Shown here: piece by piece, positions 49,701-55,618 of the stretch
How positions within the stretch are numbered: position 1 is the stretch's first letter
Layout of the letters: the number at the start of each line of letters is the position of its first letter
Source: Lutraria lutraria
Taxonomy: Eukaryota > Mollusca > Bivalvia > Venerida > Mactridae
Assembly (NCBI GenBank): GCA_964023205.1
Contig: OZ026840.1
Location: forward strand, 11,270,603-11,334,602
Reading direction: 5' to 3'
Length of the DNA stretch: 64,000 nucleotides
Program-made: the position numbers and the translations under genes
The notes under the pieces: model-generated
Database searches by the model: none
The model's input: only the letters and a program-made list of their open reading frames with translations
What the model was told of the DNA's origin: nothing

Positions 49701-50147
49701 GTCATTCATGTACAGGAAGCCATCCAGGGTCTGATGTAATATTACTGAGATTGAATACCAATCTCAAACAGCATCTCTTCAGTTGTTTAATAAAGCTGAT
49801 TCAATACTGAACAATGATAAGGTAGCATTCTGAGACTGGTAACCTAACTCTCCTCCTGAACTTACATGAAACTGTAACTACAGTAAAATCTGAGCTAGTG
49901 GCCACCTCTGAATAAAGTTATTTAATCCTAGGAATAAAGGCCATTCTTTTAAAACACCTCAAAATGAAGGCCACCTGTCAATAAAGGCCACATTTTGTCT
50001 TCCCAAATTAACTTACCTGGCACCTACAGCAAGATCATCAATGGCATAGAAGTAGGATCTCAGTACACGAGGATCTCCGAAGATCTCATCACCAAAAGTA
50101 TTCATACGTGTCAGGACAATTCTGATATCAGTAGCTGTTACCCAATC
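16574..50147 (-). CDS. LAMC1-like: Laminin subunit gamma-1-like, 27 exons, 5' partial
   Basis: Basement-membrane glycoprotein chain, secreted and assembled with alpha and beta chains into a laminin heterotrimer. Joined exons (minus, in order): 50147-50017, 49086-48920, 47880-47692, 47168-47051, 45988-45881, 43525-43389, 42898-42773, 41486-41184, 40861-40634, 39705-39520, 38200-38071, 36825-36713, 35953-35807, 35442-35290, 34034-33897, 33510-33319, 32542-32383, 30267-30118, 28971-28834, 27496-27319, 26201-26079, 25832-25718, 25262-25063, 19297-19139, 18390-18291, 17280-17153, 16711-16574. All junctions are GT/AG and every phase matches; the total is 4155 nt (1384 residues). Domain order is LN end, LE1-4, LE5a, L4, LE5b, LE6-11, coiled coil, Cys tail, as in the vertebrate gamma-1 chain. 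Human gamma-1 has 1609 residues, so about 225-235 N-terminal residues are missing. The L4 domain and nidogen-type LE8 argue for gamma rather than beta. The main uncertainty is gamma-1 versus another gamma paralogue. Confidence 0.95.
16831..17060. repeat. Dispersed repeat, copy 1
   Basis: Includes AAAGTACTGAAAGTACTCAT, ACATAGACTTGTACTGCAAC and GGACAGCTATGGAAAG-like sequence. Related blocks occur at 60835-60915 and 61608-61700. Confidence 0.5.
17153..17280 (-). CDS. LAMC1-like: Laminin gamma exon: coiled coil
   Basis: Residues 1297-1339: [20 protein letters not shown], then [12 protein letters not shown]. It matches the gamma-1 stretch LGQLDTVDLNKLNEIEGTL. Acceptor TTAATAG|A, donor TCAG|GTATAG. 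Confidence 0.93.
17281..18290. other. Laminin intron between the last two rod exons
   Basis: No second gene. Near 17690-18080 there is degenerate sequence (GGGTCATATGACCCTTAG; AAGGTCAAGGATGG) reminiscent of old element remnants, too diverged to classify. Confidence 0.4.
18291..18390 (-). CDS. LAMC1-like: Laminin gamma exon: coiled coil
   Basis: Residues 1264-1297: [20 protein letters not shown], then KVENISAIL. Too short for ORF calling; recovered from the acceptor GTTGCAG|G, the donor TTAG|GTAAGG and phase. Confidence 0.88.
19139..19297 (-). CDS. LAMC1-like: Laminin gamma exon: coiled coil
   Basis: Residues 1211-1263: [20 protein letters not shown], then [17 protein letters not shown]. Phase 0 in and out (53 codons). 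The intron on its 5' side (19298-25062) is the largest seen and is packed with nested elements. Confidence 0.91.
20398..21504 (+). mobile_element. Family A tandem-core element, copy 1
   Basis: Head AACAAGAGGGCCAAGATGGC, with the inverted repeat AGGGCCAAGATGGCCCT and then GCTCACATGACAA. About seven core units of 140-145 bp follow, marked by GACCTAGTTTTTGACCC and GGTGAAGATCCAATCAAAAC. The tail is CGGACGCCGGACGGAGAG, then TTTGTGACATGTGAGCTAAAAA without its final base. Apparent short ORFs are by-products of the repeat. Confidence 0.85.
21919..23086 (+). mobile_element. Family A tandem-core element, copy 2
   Basis: Same head, core order and tail as 20398-21504, with the same private unit variants (AAACGATTTGAC; GACCTAGCGACC), separated from it by about 415 bases. 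Nested in the pogo-like element. An extra CGCACGA duplication is in the tail. Confidence 0.85.
23752..24581. mobile_element. Family B element with inverted ends and tandem core
   Basis: Left AATACCCCCACAT and right AGTGGAGGTATAATAA are imperfect inverted ends. Inside are four units of about 155-160 bp with TTGACGTAATTCTTTTGCAT, CATGACACACCGTCCCATGA and AGTTATGGCCTGTACAAGC. Non-coding. Confidence 0.65.
25063..25262 (-). CDS. LAMC1-like: Laminin gamma exon: coiled coil
   Basis: Residues 1144-1210: [46 protein letters not shown]. Strong heptads, similar to the human stretch around AAEEALRKIP. The donor ends in a T (TAGT|GTAAGT). Confidence 0.93.
25362..25580 (-). mobile_element. tRNA-derived SINE, copy 1
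   Basis: On the minus strand an A-box-like TGGTCGATTGGTTAAGG is followed by the B-box-like GGGTTCAAGCCC, then a shared body (CCGACCATGTCTCTTTATG; TTCTTCCCAGGAACGATGG). The same body recurs at 58296-58506. RNA polymerase III promoter boxes are inferred. Confidence 0.7.
25718..25832 (-). CDS. LAMC1-like: Laminin gamma exon: coiled coil
   Basis: Residues 1106-1144: [20 protein letters not shown], then [16 protein letters not shown]. It matches the gamma-1 rod segment LLARADAAKALAEEA in position and character. Acceptor TTTTTAG|A, donor CTAG|GTATGT. Confidence 0.91.
26079..26201 (-). CDS. LAMC1-like: Laminin gamma exon: coiled coil
   Basis: Residues 1065-1105: [20 protein letters not shown], then [18 protein letters not shown]. 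The exon is symmetrical, phase 0 in and out (41 codons). Acceptor GTTTCAG|G, donor ACAG|GTATAT. Confidence 0.9.
26630..27097. mobile_element. hAT-like element with 8-bp target duplication
   Basis: Starts TAGGGATGGGTATTGCGGG and ends TCATGCACCACTA, imperfect inverted ends. It is flanked by exact TTTGTAAC at 26622-26629 and 27098-27105. No transposase. Inserted in a tRNA-like SINE (A-box-like TGGTCCAGTGGTTAGTGC just to the left, TTGCTGGTTCC to the right). Confidence 0.75.
27319..27496 (-). CDS. LAMC1-like: Laminin gamma exon: coiled coil
   Basis: Residues 1005-1064: [20 protein letters not shown], then [14 protein letters not shown] and AESNRIKEE. It aligns with the mid-rod of gamma-1. Acceptor GCTGTAG|A; donor AGAG|GTATTA. 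Confidence 0.9.
27713..28732. mobile_element. Family B-type element, perfect 12-bp inverted ends
   Basis: ATACCCCCAGAT at the left and ATCTGGGGGTAT at the right are exact inverted copies. The core has five units of about 150-165 bp around ACAAAGGGCCATAACTCAGT and ACTTCTGTGAAGTTTCATTG. The right part is GC-rich (CACCGACCGACCGGCC). It is in the intron between two rod exons. Confidence 0.75.
28834..28971 (-). CDS. LAMC1-like: Laminin gamma exon: coiled coil
   Basis: Residues 959-1005: [20 protein letters not shown], then [16 protein letters not shown]. It lies in no long single-frame ORF and was recovered from splice sites (TTTTAAAG|A; CCAG|GTAAGT) and phase. Confidence 0.88.
29203..29486. repeat. 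TATGTGTGTATATTC simple-sequence tract
   Basis: Irregular units of about 20 bp built from TATATGTGTGTATATTC, with some ATAATTATGCATG inserts. The open frame across it is an artefact of the repeat. Confidence 0.85.
29604..29772. mobile_element. Small TIR element, CAGTACAACCTCT family, copy 1
   Basis: Starts CAGTACAACCTCTCCAGAG and has the interior AGCAACAACCTCCTTGCAAC and AACAGCATGATTTTTC, as in the copies at 35530 and 53784. The right end is diverged (GAAGAGGGTATAATG). Confidence 0.6.
29805..30090. mobile_element. MITE with CAGGGGTGTCAATA ends, copy 1
   Basis: CAGGGGTGTCAATA and ATATTGACACCCCTG are inverted ends, flanked by ATGTAC on both sides (possible 6-bp target duplication). Interior: GAGGCCTTCAACCACATTG, ACTCAAGTTTGTATTAAAG. 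It ends 28 bases from a rod-exon donor. Confidence 0.7.
30118..30267 (-). CDS. LAMC1-like: Laminin gamma exon: coiled coil
   Basis: Residues 909-959: [20 protein letters not shown], then [13 protein letters not shown]. Charged, Ala-rich heptads. The acceptor is TTAAACAG|G and the donor TGAG|GTATAT. Confidence 0.9.
30330..30420. repeat. Fragment of a pogo-like dispersed element
   Basis: Contains GTCACCTGTCTATAAAGGCC and ACATTATGTCATTCCCA, also present next to the LN exon near 49965-50005. Confidence 0.45.
31063..31825 (+). mobile_element. Family C tandem-core element, copy 2
   Basis: Head AACAAGAGGACCATGATGGC and GCTCACCTGAG, then units with CCTATATAAGCCTATGTAAA, GACCCCCGGGGCGGGGCCAA and AGGTCCACTA. 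The last part has TGGCAACCAGAGTT and GACGACGGACGGACGGGACG; the tail is degraded (CGATCCTAAAAACTAAAAA). Confidence 0.75.
32383..32542 (-). CDS. LAMC1-like: Laminin gamma exon: coiled coil
   Basis: Residues 856-909: [45 protein letters not shown]. Heptad-like hydrophobic spacing and the phase match (GT in, AG out) support it. Confidence 0.9.
32615..32825 (-). mobile_element. tRNA-derived SINE, second type
   Basis: Minus-strand head with AGAGTGGTTATTGTCTCTGA and B-box-like GAGTTTAAATTCC; the body includes AGCTATCCAACTAACTTACA. It resembles the truncated copy at 43590-43735. Confidence 0.6.
33319..33510 (-). CDS. LAMC1-like: Laminin gamma exon: start of coiled-coil rod
   Basis: Residues 792-856: [31 protein letters not shown], and on to DAKGAGS. 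CPPCYxLV matches the paired cysteines that link laminin chains at the top of the rod; HRVKLxELxxLI is the conserved start of the gamma coiled coil. The donor is GGAA|GTAAGT. Confidence 0.94.
33897..34034 (-). CDS. LAMC1-like: Laminin gamma exon: LE11
   Basis: Residues 746-792: [43 protein letters not shown]. It is the last LE unit before the coiled coil. The acceptor is TTATTTCAG|CT and the donor ATTG|GTATGC. Confidence 0.95.
34332..35116. mobile_element. hAT-like element with 8-bp target duplication
   Basis: Ends TAGGGCTGGGAACGAAT and AAAATTCCCAGCCCTA are inverted; flanks are exact ATCTGTAT at 34324-34331 and 35117-35124. Sub-terminal regions carry many CGAATATTCG palindromes. Non-autonomous. 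Located in the intron between LE10 and LE11. Confidence 0.85.
35290..35442 (-). CDS. LAMC1-like: Laminin gamma exon: LE10
   Basis: Residues 695-746: [39 protein letters not shown]. The donor is TCAG|GTATGT. Phases (GC in, G out) match the neighbouring exons. Confidence 0.95.
35530..35699. mobile_element. Small TIR element, CAGTACAACCTCT family, copy 2
   Basis: CAGTACAACCTCTCCAGAG at left and AATAGAGGTTGCACTG at right are inverted. About 170 bp, non-coding, pogo-like ends, between LE9 and LE10. Confidence 0.65.
35807..35953 (-). CDS. LAMC1-like: Laminin gamma exon: LE9
   Basis: Residues 646-695: [45 protein letters not shown]. It is a complete eight-cysteine LE unit; DSGQGC matches the gamma-1 sequence before LE10. 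The acceptor is TTTATAG|CT and the donor CAAG|GTAAGT. Confidence 0.95.
36713..36825 (-). CDS. LAMC1-like: Laminin gamma exon: rest of LE8
   Basis: Residues 608-646: [20 protein letters not shown] through GDCQ. It keeps the Tyr of CIYNTAG, a second nidogen contact in vertebrate gamma-1. The acceptor is TTCTCTAAAG|A and the donor CAAG|GTAAAC. Confidence 0.94.
37160..37925 (+). mobile_element. Family C tandem-core element, complete
   Basis: Head AACAAGAGGGCAATGATGGC, GCTCACCAG; three to four core units of about 170 bp (GACAATGCTACATACAAAAT, AAGCTCTAGGCC, GGACAAGAAGATTTTT); then GTTGCCATAGCAACCAGAG and the tail ATAGCTCACCATCAGC with GTGCTCTGGTGAGCTAAAAA. Non-coding. Confidence 0.8.
38071..38200 (-). 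CDS. LAMC1-like: Laminin gamma exon: end of LE7, LE8 with nidogen-binding motif
   Basis: Residues 565-608: [44 protein letters not shown] aligns with the NIDPNAV heptapeptide by which gamma-1 LE8 binds nidogen; Asp and Asn are kept and Val is Ile. The donor is ACAG|GTTTGT. Confidence 0.95.
38406..39198 (+). mobile_element. Family A tandem-core element, copy 3
   Basis: Head variant AACATGAGGGCCAAGATGG; the core is partly deleted; tail variant GCTCATGTGAGCTAAAAA. It sits in the laminin intron between the LE7 exons. Confidence 0.8.
39327..39485. mobile_element. pogo-like TIR element next to LE6/7 exon
   Basis: CAGTCAAACCTGTGAAGG at the left and CTAACACAGGTTTAAGTG at the right are inverted. About 160 bp, ending some 35 bases from the exon at 39520. 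Confidence 0.55.
39520..39705 (-). CDS. LAMC1-like: Laminin gamma exon: LE6 and LE7
   Basis: Residues 503-565: [39 protein letters not shown] and EIGYGG. The true acceptor TTGTTTTACAG|GACGTT is followed by an exon start that has been tandemly amplified upstream (39681-40113). The donor is weak: GGAG|GTTTGT. Confidence 0.94.
39681..40113. repeat. 38-bp minisatellite made from the exon 10 splice acceptor
   Basis: Unit on the minus strand: TTGTTTTACAG plus GACGTTGTATCTGTAATG and ATAATACTG. That is the last 11 intron bases and first 27 exon bases of the LE6 exon. About 11 copies, the first containing the real exon start (39705). Each copy keeps the pyrimidine-rich TTTTACAG. Substitutions are few. 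Confidence 0.93.
40170..40440 (+). mobile_element. Family D fragment with head
   Basis: Begins AACAAGAGGGCAAAGATGG, the shared head, then one degenerate core unit (GGGCCCATAACTCTACAAG, near 40350). It is truncated. It lies between laminin exons 9 and 10. Confidence 0.55.
40634..40861 (-). CDS. LAMC1-like: Laminin gamma exon: end of L4, LE5b, start of LE6
   Basis: Residues 427-503: [16 protein letters not shown] closes L4. [20 protein letters not shown] resumes the split LE5, and [15 protein letters not shown] opens LE6. [19 protein letters not shown] is strongly conserved in laminins with an L4 domain. The donor is TCAG|GTATGT. Transcribed downstream of this donor, before exon 10, is the 38-bp acceptor minisatellite. 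Confidence 0.96.
41126..41138. repeat. Poly-C run
   Basis: An uninterrupted run of about 13 C, 45 bases from the L4 core exon donor. Length may be affected by sequencing error. Confidence 0.8.
41184..41486 (-). CDS. LAMC1-like: Laminin gamma exon: core of L4 domain
   Basis: Residues 326-427, the longest exon. [57 protein letters not shown] and [14 protein letters not shown] all follow the gamma-chain laminin IV domain. The acceptor is TTTCTTTCAG|CT and the donor AGTG|GTGAGT. Confidence 0.96.
41722..42519. mobile_element. TIR element copy 2 (TA target), laminin intron
   Basis: Same ends as the copy at 52-758 (TACTGTATACGTCTTAAT; ATAAAGACATACAGTA) and similar interior. It sits in the intron between the two L4 exons. 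Flanks resemble uninterrupted sequence at 33586-33640, which acts as a paralogous empty site with a single TA. A short TTCTG-type pentamer run lies near 42276-42300. No coding capacity. Confidence 0.8.
42773..42898 (-). CDS. LAMC1-like: Laminin gamma exon: start of L4 (laminin IV) domain
   Basis: Residues 284-326: [20 protein letters not shown] through [19 protein letters not shown], spanning this junction, is the conserved entry of the laminin B / IV fold. It was found by phase matching (2 nt in, 1 nt out) between LE5a and the clear L4 exon. The donor is CCAG|GTAAGT. Confidence 0.92.
43389..43525 (-). CDS. LAMC1-like: Laminin gamma exon: end of LE4, LE5a
   Basis: Residues 238-284: [16 protein letters not shown], then [17 protein letters not shown] and DFETG. 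The FCxGHSS motif is the first half of the LE5 repeat, which the L4 domain splits. The acceptor is ATCTTTCAG|A and the donor ACTG|GTAAGT. Confidence 0.94.
43590..43735 (-). mobile_element. tRNA-derived SINE whose head became a satellite
   Basis: The body (minus: AGCTGTCCAGCTAGCTTACT, B-box-like AAGTTTGAACCCC) matches the SINE at 32615-32825. Its tRNA-like head region is the first unit of the 44-bp array that follows on the plus strand. Confidence 0.65.
43715..45353. repeat. 44-bp minisatellite, about 37 copies, laminin intron
   Basis: Unit: GTGTGGGACTAGTGATTACA then AGTCATAGACCATAACTTACAGCA (44 bp). Variation is low, mostly TAGTG/TACTG, CATAG/CAGAG and GTGTGG/GTGAGG, so the array is young. 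It lies between the exons at 45881 and 43389 and derives from the SINE at its left edge. Confidence 0.92.
45881..45988 (-). CDS. LAMC1-like: Laminin gamma exon: LE4
   Basis: Residues 202-238: [20 protein letters not shown], then [14 protein letters not shown]. The exon is short and covered by no long single-frame ORF, but it is phase-compatible on both sides (AG|A at each junction) and supplies the LE4 cysteines. The donor is weak: ACAG|GTTTGT. Confidence 0.9.
46340..46830. repeat. Degraded element with CGGACAGATGGACGCC tail
   Basis: Contains ACCTTAGGTGGTC and GACCACCTAAGGTG as inverted blocks near 46622 and 46740, then GTACGGATTGACGGACAG and GGGCGTATAATC. It resembles the GC-rich ends of tandem-core elements, but no core repeat is visible. 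Confidence 0.4.
47051..47168 (-). CDS. LAMC1-like: Laminin gamma exon: LE3
   Basis: Residues 163-202: [20 protein letters not shown], then [17 protein letters not shown]. It carries most of LE3 with the loop cysteines intact. The donor is GCAG|GTCAGT, a non-consensus but valid GT donor. The intron on its 5' side (47169-47691) holds a short tandem repeat. Confidence 0.93.
47175..47430. repeat. Short tandem repeat in laminin intron
   Basis: About six irregular units with AAATCATTCATCATATAAAC and TGAGTACAAAGTGTAGTG, between the LE3 exons. Unit length varies by deletion. Confidence 0.8.
47692..47880 (-). CDS. LAMC1-like: Laminin gamma exon: LE2 and start of LE3
   Basis: Residues 100-163: [20 protein letters not shown], then GHGGHCMNC, ending CACDPTG. 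YFDxELYRxTGHGGHC is a gamma-1 hallmark of LE2. The acceptor is TTTTCAG|CC and the donor CTACAG|GTAAAA. Confidence 0.95.
47893..48919. other. Laminin intron between LE1 and LE2
   Basis: About 1 kb without exon or clear repeat. A weakly repeated pair (CCTTGAGAAATGTAGGAGTT near 48140; CCTAGAGAAATGTTGGAGGA near 47978) suggests an old duplication. Confidence 0.4.
48920..49086 (-). CDS. LAMC1-like: Laminin gamma exon: LE1
   Basis: Residues 44-100, starting [20 protein letters not shown] and ending [11 protein letters not shown]. This is the first laminin EGF-like repeat, with its eight-cysteine pattern. The motif [11 protein letters not shown] matches the gamma-1 LE1 landmark. The acceptor is TATATTACAG|A; the donor is TTTAC|GTAAGA, an unusual C before GT. 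Confidence 0.94.
49881..50008. mobile_element. pogo-like element fragment beside exon 1 donor
   Basis: Starts TA|CAGTAAAATCTGAGC; interior GGCCACCTGTCAATAAAGGC. It ends within about 10 bases of the donor of the LN exon (GTAAGT at 50016-50011). Confidence 0.5.
50017..50147 (-). CDS. LAMC1-like: Laminin gamma exon 1 of window: C-terminal part of LN domain
   Basis: Residues 1-44 of the partial protein. It begins [20 protein letters not shown] and ends [11 protein letters not shown], the last stretch of the laminin N-terminal (LN, polymerisation) domain before LE1. The acceptor (ATTTCAG) precedes a phase-0 start; the donor is CCAG|GTAAGT, and AG+A makes the Arg shared with the next exon. A fragment of a dispersed TIR element ends only a few bases downstream of the donor. 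Confidence 0.93.
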
Positions 50148-50267
50148 CTGAAATATATACATAAAATATTACACAATGTATGATGCTTGTACACTTAGGG
50201 GTCTTTTACCACATCATTTACAAAAAAACTTCATGTCAAAAACAGCAAGGCCTAAAACTTAGATATT

Positions 50268-50393
50268 TGGCCCTGGGGTAAAAATTGGCCCTGCCCCCGG
50301 GTCACTTGATTTTACATAGGTTCATGATGTTTTTCTCTCAGTAGGGTCTTTTTTCTGGTTAGCGATATAGGGCCATCATGGCCCTATTGTTTA
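50268..50393 (-). mobile_element. Family C head fragment, minus orientation
   Basis: Minus strand reads AATAGGGCCATGATGGCCCT, TATCGCTAACCAG, then GTAAAATCAAGTGACCCGGG. Truncated after the first part-unit. Confidence 0.65.
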
Positions 50394-50467
50394 GTGATGT
50401 AAGTAATGGTAATAATTTCATTGTCAATGAAAATGACATTTGACCTCGACTCATGTGACGAAATTTA

Positions 50468-51484
50468 AACAAGAGGGCCAAGATGGCCCTATATCGCTCA
50501 CATGACAATCACTGTTCACTCATTAAAACATTGTTTTGAACCGGTGACCTAGTTTTTGACCCCAGACGACCTATGTTCGAATTTGTCTTACATATCAATA
50601 AGACAAACAGCCTGACTAGGTTTGGCCAAGATCCAATCAAAACCATGACATTTAGAGCTTTTACAAGATTTTTACCTAAGATTTGACCTTGTGACCCAGT
50701 TTTTGAACCCGGCTGACCCATGTTCATCCTTGACCAACATATCATTGAGGCAAACATTTTGACAAGGTTTGGTGAAGATCCAATTAAAACTGTGACATCT
50801 ACAGTGTTAACAATGTTTTCCCAAGATTTGACCTGGTGACCTAGTTATTGACCCCAGATGACCCATATTTATACTTGACCGTTATATCATTAAAACAAAC
50901 GATTTGACAAAGTTTGGTGAAGATCCAATAATAACTGTGAAATCTACAGTGTTAACATGGTTTTTCATAAGATTTGACCTAGCGACCTAGTTTTTGACCC
51001 AAGATGACCCATGTTCGAACTCGTCCAAGATATTATGAAGACAAACATTCTGACAAGGTTTCATGACCATCCAATCAAAACAGTGACTTCTAGAGTGTTC
51101 ACAAGGTTTTCCAGCAATTTGCCCTAGTAACCTAATTTTACTACAGAAATTACCCATTATCAAACTTGACCTACATATTATTAAAATAAACATTCTGACA
51201 AAGTTTCATGAAGATAAATGCAAAACAGTGATTTCTAAAGTGTTCACAAGGTTTTCCCTTATTTGGCCCTGGTGACCTAGTTTTTGACCCCAAATGGCCC
51301 AATATCGAACTTGTCCGAGATTTTGTTGATATTAACGTTTTGACCCAGTTTTGCTAAAATTGAGCCAAAAATGTGGCCCCTAGTGTGGTCACAACAAAAA
51401 GTTTGACGACGCACGACGCCGGACGCCGGACGGAGAGTGATCCTAATAGCGCACTTTGTCACTTTGTGACATGTGAGCTAAAAA
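50468..51484 (+). mobile_element. Family A tandem-core element, copy 4
   Basis: Full head AACAAGAGGGCCAAGATGGC and tail ACATGTGAGCTAAAA. The core order is that of the copies at 20398 and 21919, including the same variants, so these three form one recently active subfamily. Confidence 0.85.
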
Positions 51485-52675
51485 GGTGTTTTTGTGGTTA
51501 AAGGTGTGGTAAAAGGCCTTGTAACATATCCTTCATACAGTATCAAAGAACTCCTGGGTCTAGAAATCACGAAAATATACACCAATTGTGTTCACCAGGT
51601 AGTTTTATTTACATGTGTCCACCAAGGCCGATCAAGACCAATTAAAAACGTTTTTTAAACGATGGTCTTATACTATATGCTTATACGCAGGAATTCTTTT
51701 TCTTGATGCAGCATTGAATGTTATACAAATAAATATATTGTTCTGAACTGGAGCAGCAAGCCCTTCAACTTGCAAAAAGTATGTCTCGATCACTCGGACT
51801 GCTGTTAGCTACAGTATAGTTTTTATATCGTTCGTATTTTTATACCTACAACGGCGTTTATCGAAAGAATATAAACTTTGCAATCACATACAACCGACAA
51901 ATTATTCAATGGGTGGATACCTTAGACACTACATCACATGAATTGAGGCAATCATCTCAAGCTGCTTAAGCGGCCATATTGACTTATGTAAAATCTGGAC
52001 CTGTACCGTACCATTCCGAATGGAAACCTTCACGGCCGCGGAGAAACTGATTCATCAAATCTTGAATCAAGAATGCACCATTTGACAAGAAAATAATAAT
52101 TTGGCGCTCACTTTTGGTGATAAATAAACGAAAATAATCCAGCATCCCATTTGCTTGACAGCGGTTGTATACATTTTACAAATTTCAATCCTTCAGACAA
52201 AATTTATTTCCCGCGCAAAGGCAATTACATTGTATTAAATTTCATCTAAATTACTTTCTAATCCTTTGCAAACAGTCAAGTTAAAGCGCAATCTATAGAC
52301 TGAATTGGGAAAACCATGTACTCATCTGAATATTTAGAGGATCATTCATTTAATCCAGGATGGAGATGATAGTATCATGATACTCAAAACAACGATACAT
52401 TAAACCAGTTCAGGACGTATTTATAAGCAAAATGATAGCCTTTAGAAATGGGTCCTAAATGCTAAAAATAGAAAATCGATATAGTTACAGCACCGATGGT
52501 ATTAACTTAACAGACTGTGTGTGAATAAATGTTTGTACTGCGTGCAGTGTCGCTCTGTTAGTGAGTCTGTAACGACAAAGACCAAAAAAATGTAGTACGA
52601 AGCGCTACCTAAGACTACAGTGCAGTGCTGTGTTGAAATTCATAGTCTGCATGATCGCTACAAGTAAATTATAAT
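51485..52675. other. Upstream laminin intron or flank, nothing recognised
   Basis: No exon with laminin LN character on the minus strand, no satellite and no TIR pair. Slightly less AT-rich than its surroundings. Confidence 0.4.
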
Positions 52676-53063
52676 AAAATAGAGCAAACTCTGGGGCGGA
52701 GCCAATTTTGACCCCAGGGTCATAATTTGAACAAACATGGTAGAGGACCACTAGAAAATGCTACATGCAAAATATCTAAGCTCTAGGCCATGCAGTTTCA
52801 GACAAGATGATTTTTTAATTTTCCTATATAAGCATATTTAAAATAGAATAAACCCCCAGAGGGAGCCAATTTTGACCCCAGGGCAATAATTTCAACAATC
52901 AAGGTAGAGGACCAACAGACAATGCTACATACAAAATATCTAAGCTATAGGCCCTCGAGGTTTCGGACAAGAAGATTTTTTTAAATTTTCCTATATAAGC
53001 CTATGTAAATCAAGTAACCCCCGGGATGGGGCCATTTTTACCCCGGGCCTAGTGAGCTAAAAG
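52676..53063 (+). mobile_element. Family C element, 5'-truncated
   Basis: Two core units (GGGGCGGAGCCAATTTTGAC; ACATACAAAATATCTAAGC) followed at once by the shortened tail CCTAGTGAGCTAAAAG. Confidence 0.65.
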
Positions 53064-53783
53064 ATGTTCTCCATTTTGCAGTTTGGTACTTAGTCAAGTT
53101 ACTAACAGAAGGTGGACTAAAGCAGGTTTATAAACTAAAAAGGCAATACATGGTACCCAAGCCATGATACAATAATTATCATGAAACATATAACTGATAA
53201 ATTAAGGTATCATATAAGCAACATATTTCTTACAACAAAAACAACATAAAGAAACAAAAACTGCAGTATAACATCTGTTCGAGACTAAACATGATGTATT
53301 TGAATGGAATCTTCTGGAGCAGTAAAAACACAGCCTTGTAATATCATATTTTTATCACAGAATATTTTTTAATTTATTATTCATCCTTATAGCTTAAGAA
53401 ACAGCAATAAACTAAACAATGAAACAGTTTTGAACAGCCCTCCTTAACACATCATAGCACTGATGAACAGCCCTCTAAAACACACCCTAACATTAATGAA
53501 GTACACATCATATGTTCCAATTAAAACTAAATTATCCATAGACAGAGGAAACACATGTTTTGTTACAGGAGACCTACTGAATTATTTTTTCAACGACTTA
53601 CAGGACAAAAGTAGGTAATTCACATAAACTATGGGAAAACTCCAATGGATGGTATAATTAGAAGTGAACTTTTCAGCAACAAACTGATAGCATATCTGTC
53701 TGCATCACAACAGTTAAGGCTTATTCAACAACTTTCTAACACAAATCACTTTATATTCAATCATAAATGCACTGAATTAACTA

Positions 53784-53973
53784 CAGTACAACCTCTCCAG
53801 AGTGGCCCTTTATATCTTGAGCAACAACCTCCTCTCAACAACAGCATGATTTTTCCCAATGCACGATTTAACTATTAATTTAATCTCTCTAGAGCAACAA
53901 CCTCTCAACAATAACAACAACATAATTTTGCTACTCCCAAAGGGTGTTGCTTTGGAGACTAGAGGTTACACTG
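53784..53973. mobile_element. Small TIR element, CAGTACAACCTCT family, copy 3
   Basis: CAGTACAACCTCTCCAGAG at left, ACTAGAGGTTACACTG at right, about 190 bp. Left flank TA; right flank CA. Confidence 0.65.
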
Positions 53974-55618
53974 CATGGGTTTTTTTGGCAATAAAATAGG
54001 AAAATAAAGAAATGATTATGACAACAAAAACTCAAATTATTCCATACAGAGAAGCAGGATACTAAAGATCAGTCTCCAAGCTAAAATCTCATATCTTGCC
54101 TTTTATTGAGTCTAAGTCAATTATGATCAGAAAGTAATGATATTATTGATACATTGAGTCGGACAGTACAATTGACCTGAATATGTTTTTAACACATTCA
54201 TCAGTTCTATTTTTTCAACCATAATACTTTGAGAATGGAATTGAGATTTAAACTTAGAAACTGTTTAAGTTTTATAACCACTGTGCCAGCAAGTTTTTTT
54301 CTAATAAAAAAATAAACAAATTTGTACTATTTAAATGTGTGTCTACCTTCAATCATCTGAACAGTGATTTCACCTATATTTATGTAAGGTAATTTATATG
54401 GCAAATGGTATATAATATCTGTGCATTAATGTAGGTCAAAATATTTGGTATTTCAATGCTGAATCATTCAAAACATTAGATCATCAACCACTGACAAATA
54501 TCAAAACCTAATAATAGATTCCAAGGTTAAAATATAATAACAATCTAATTAAGGTAGTTCATTATTTCAAACCTCAAAACATAAAAGAAAACCCTTGAAC
54601 ATGGTCCAAAAAAGTCCATAAACACAAGGAAATGTGTCCCAACCTTGGCCTAAAATTGTTTTAAGAACATTTAATGAACAGAGTATAAACTACAACTAGA
54701 CTCTCTTGTCTGACAGTTACATTTAACATAAAAAGGTTGATGACCTTTTTCTTCACACACAAAAAAGCAAACACTATGAAAAATTTATTATCAAAGTCAA
54801 ATTTCACATTTATTCACAGGGAACACTTCAGATAGGTAATTAAATCTAGTATTTGAAATCAGGCTACAGCTTGAAAGTGATAAAAATATTCAATACGGGA
54901 TATTAAATTTTTGACAGGTATGTTCACATATGGTCAACTTAGATAAATGGACTAAAATATGATCCTACTGTGGTATGTCAGTGACCATTCTGTACACTGT
55001 CAGTTAAATTCAACGAAATAGTTTGTCATCTTGATCAAAGAAAATCCTAAATAAGATTTAAGGGTACACACATAATTATCATTCGCACTTGTAGCAATAT
55101 TCAACACCGACTTTTCCAAATCCAATTAAGTCCTTTCATAAATATTTCAATCATCTCGCTATATTATCAGGCAAATCGTGTTAATATCCAAATTGCAAAA
55201 TGACGCAATCTTGAAAACAACATTCACACAGAATAAAATTCCAAATATTTGTCATTTTGGGAAATTCAAGAGTGATTTTCGACCAAACTGAGAGAAGGTT
55301 ATAGACAACCATGTGTGTTCTGTTAAGAAAATTCTTTTATCAACACAAGTTTTTATGAGAAATAATTATAAAACATTCAATAAATAATGCTAAATAATAT
55401 TAGTTTAATCACAGAACATGAGAAATAGAGGAGAATCATATTTAATCATACTGGGATTTTCAGCATTGTAATTTTAGGAAATTCTTTCACAAAACTGGCA
55501 AAAAAGAGTCAGTGAATTTCAACCTCTTTCATAGAAGAAAACAAGACCCTGAAATGACTTTATTCCAAAACCAAAAGAATCACTATGTTTCAGTCTTAAA
55601 ATGAATAAGGTTAGTGTA
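53974..55618. other. Non-coding stretch, nothing recognised
   Basis: AT-rich, no coding exon or clear repeat on either strand. Presumed laminin intron because the 5' LN exons should lie further right. Confidence 0.4.

Noticed and set aside
53645..53878. 77-codon plus-strand ORF
   Set aside because: Its second half is the small TIR element at 53784-53973; no coding signal in the rest.
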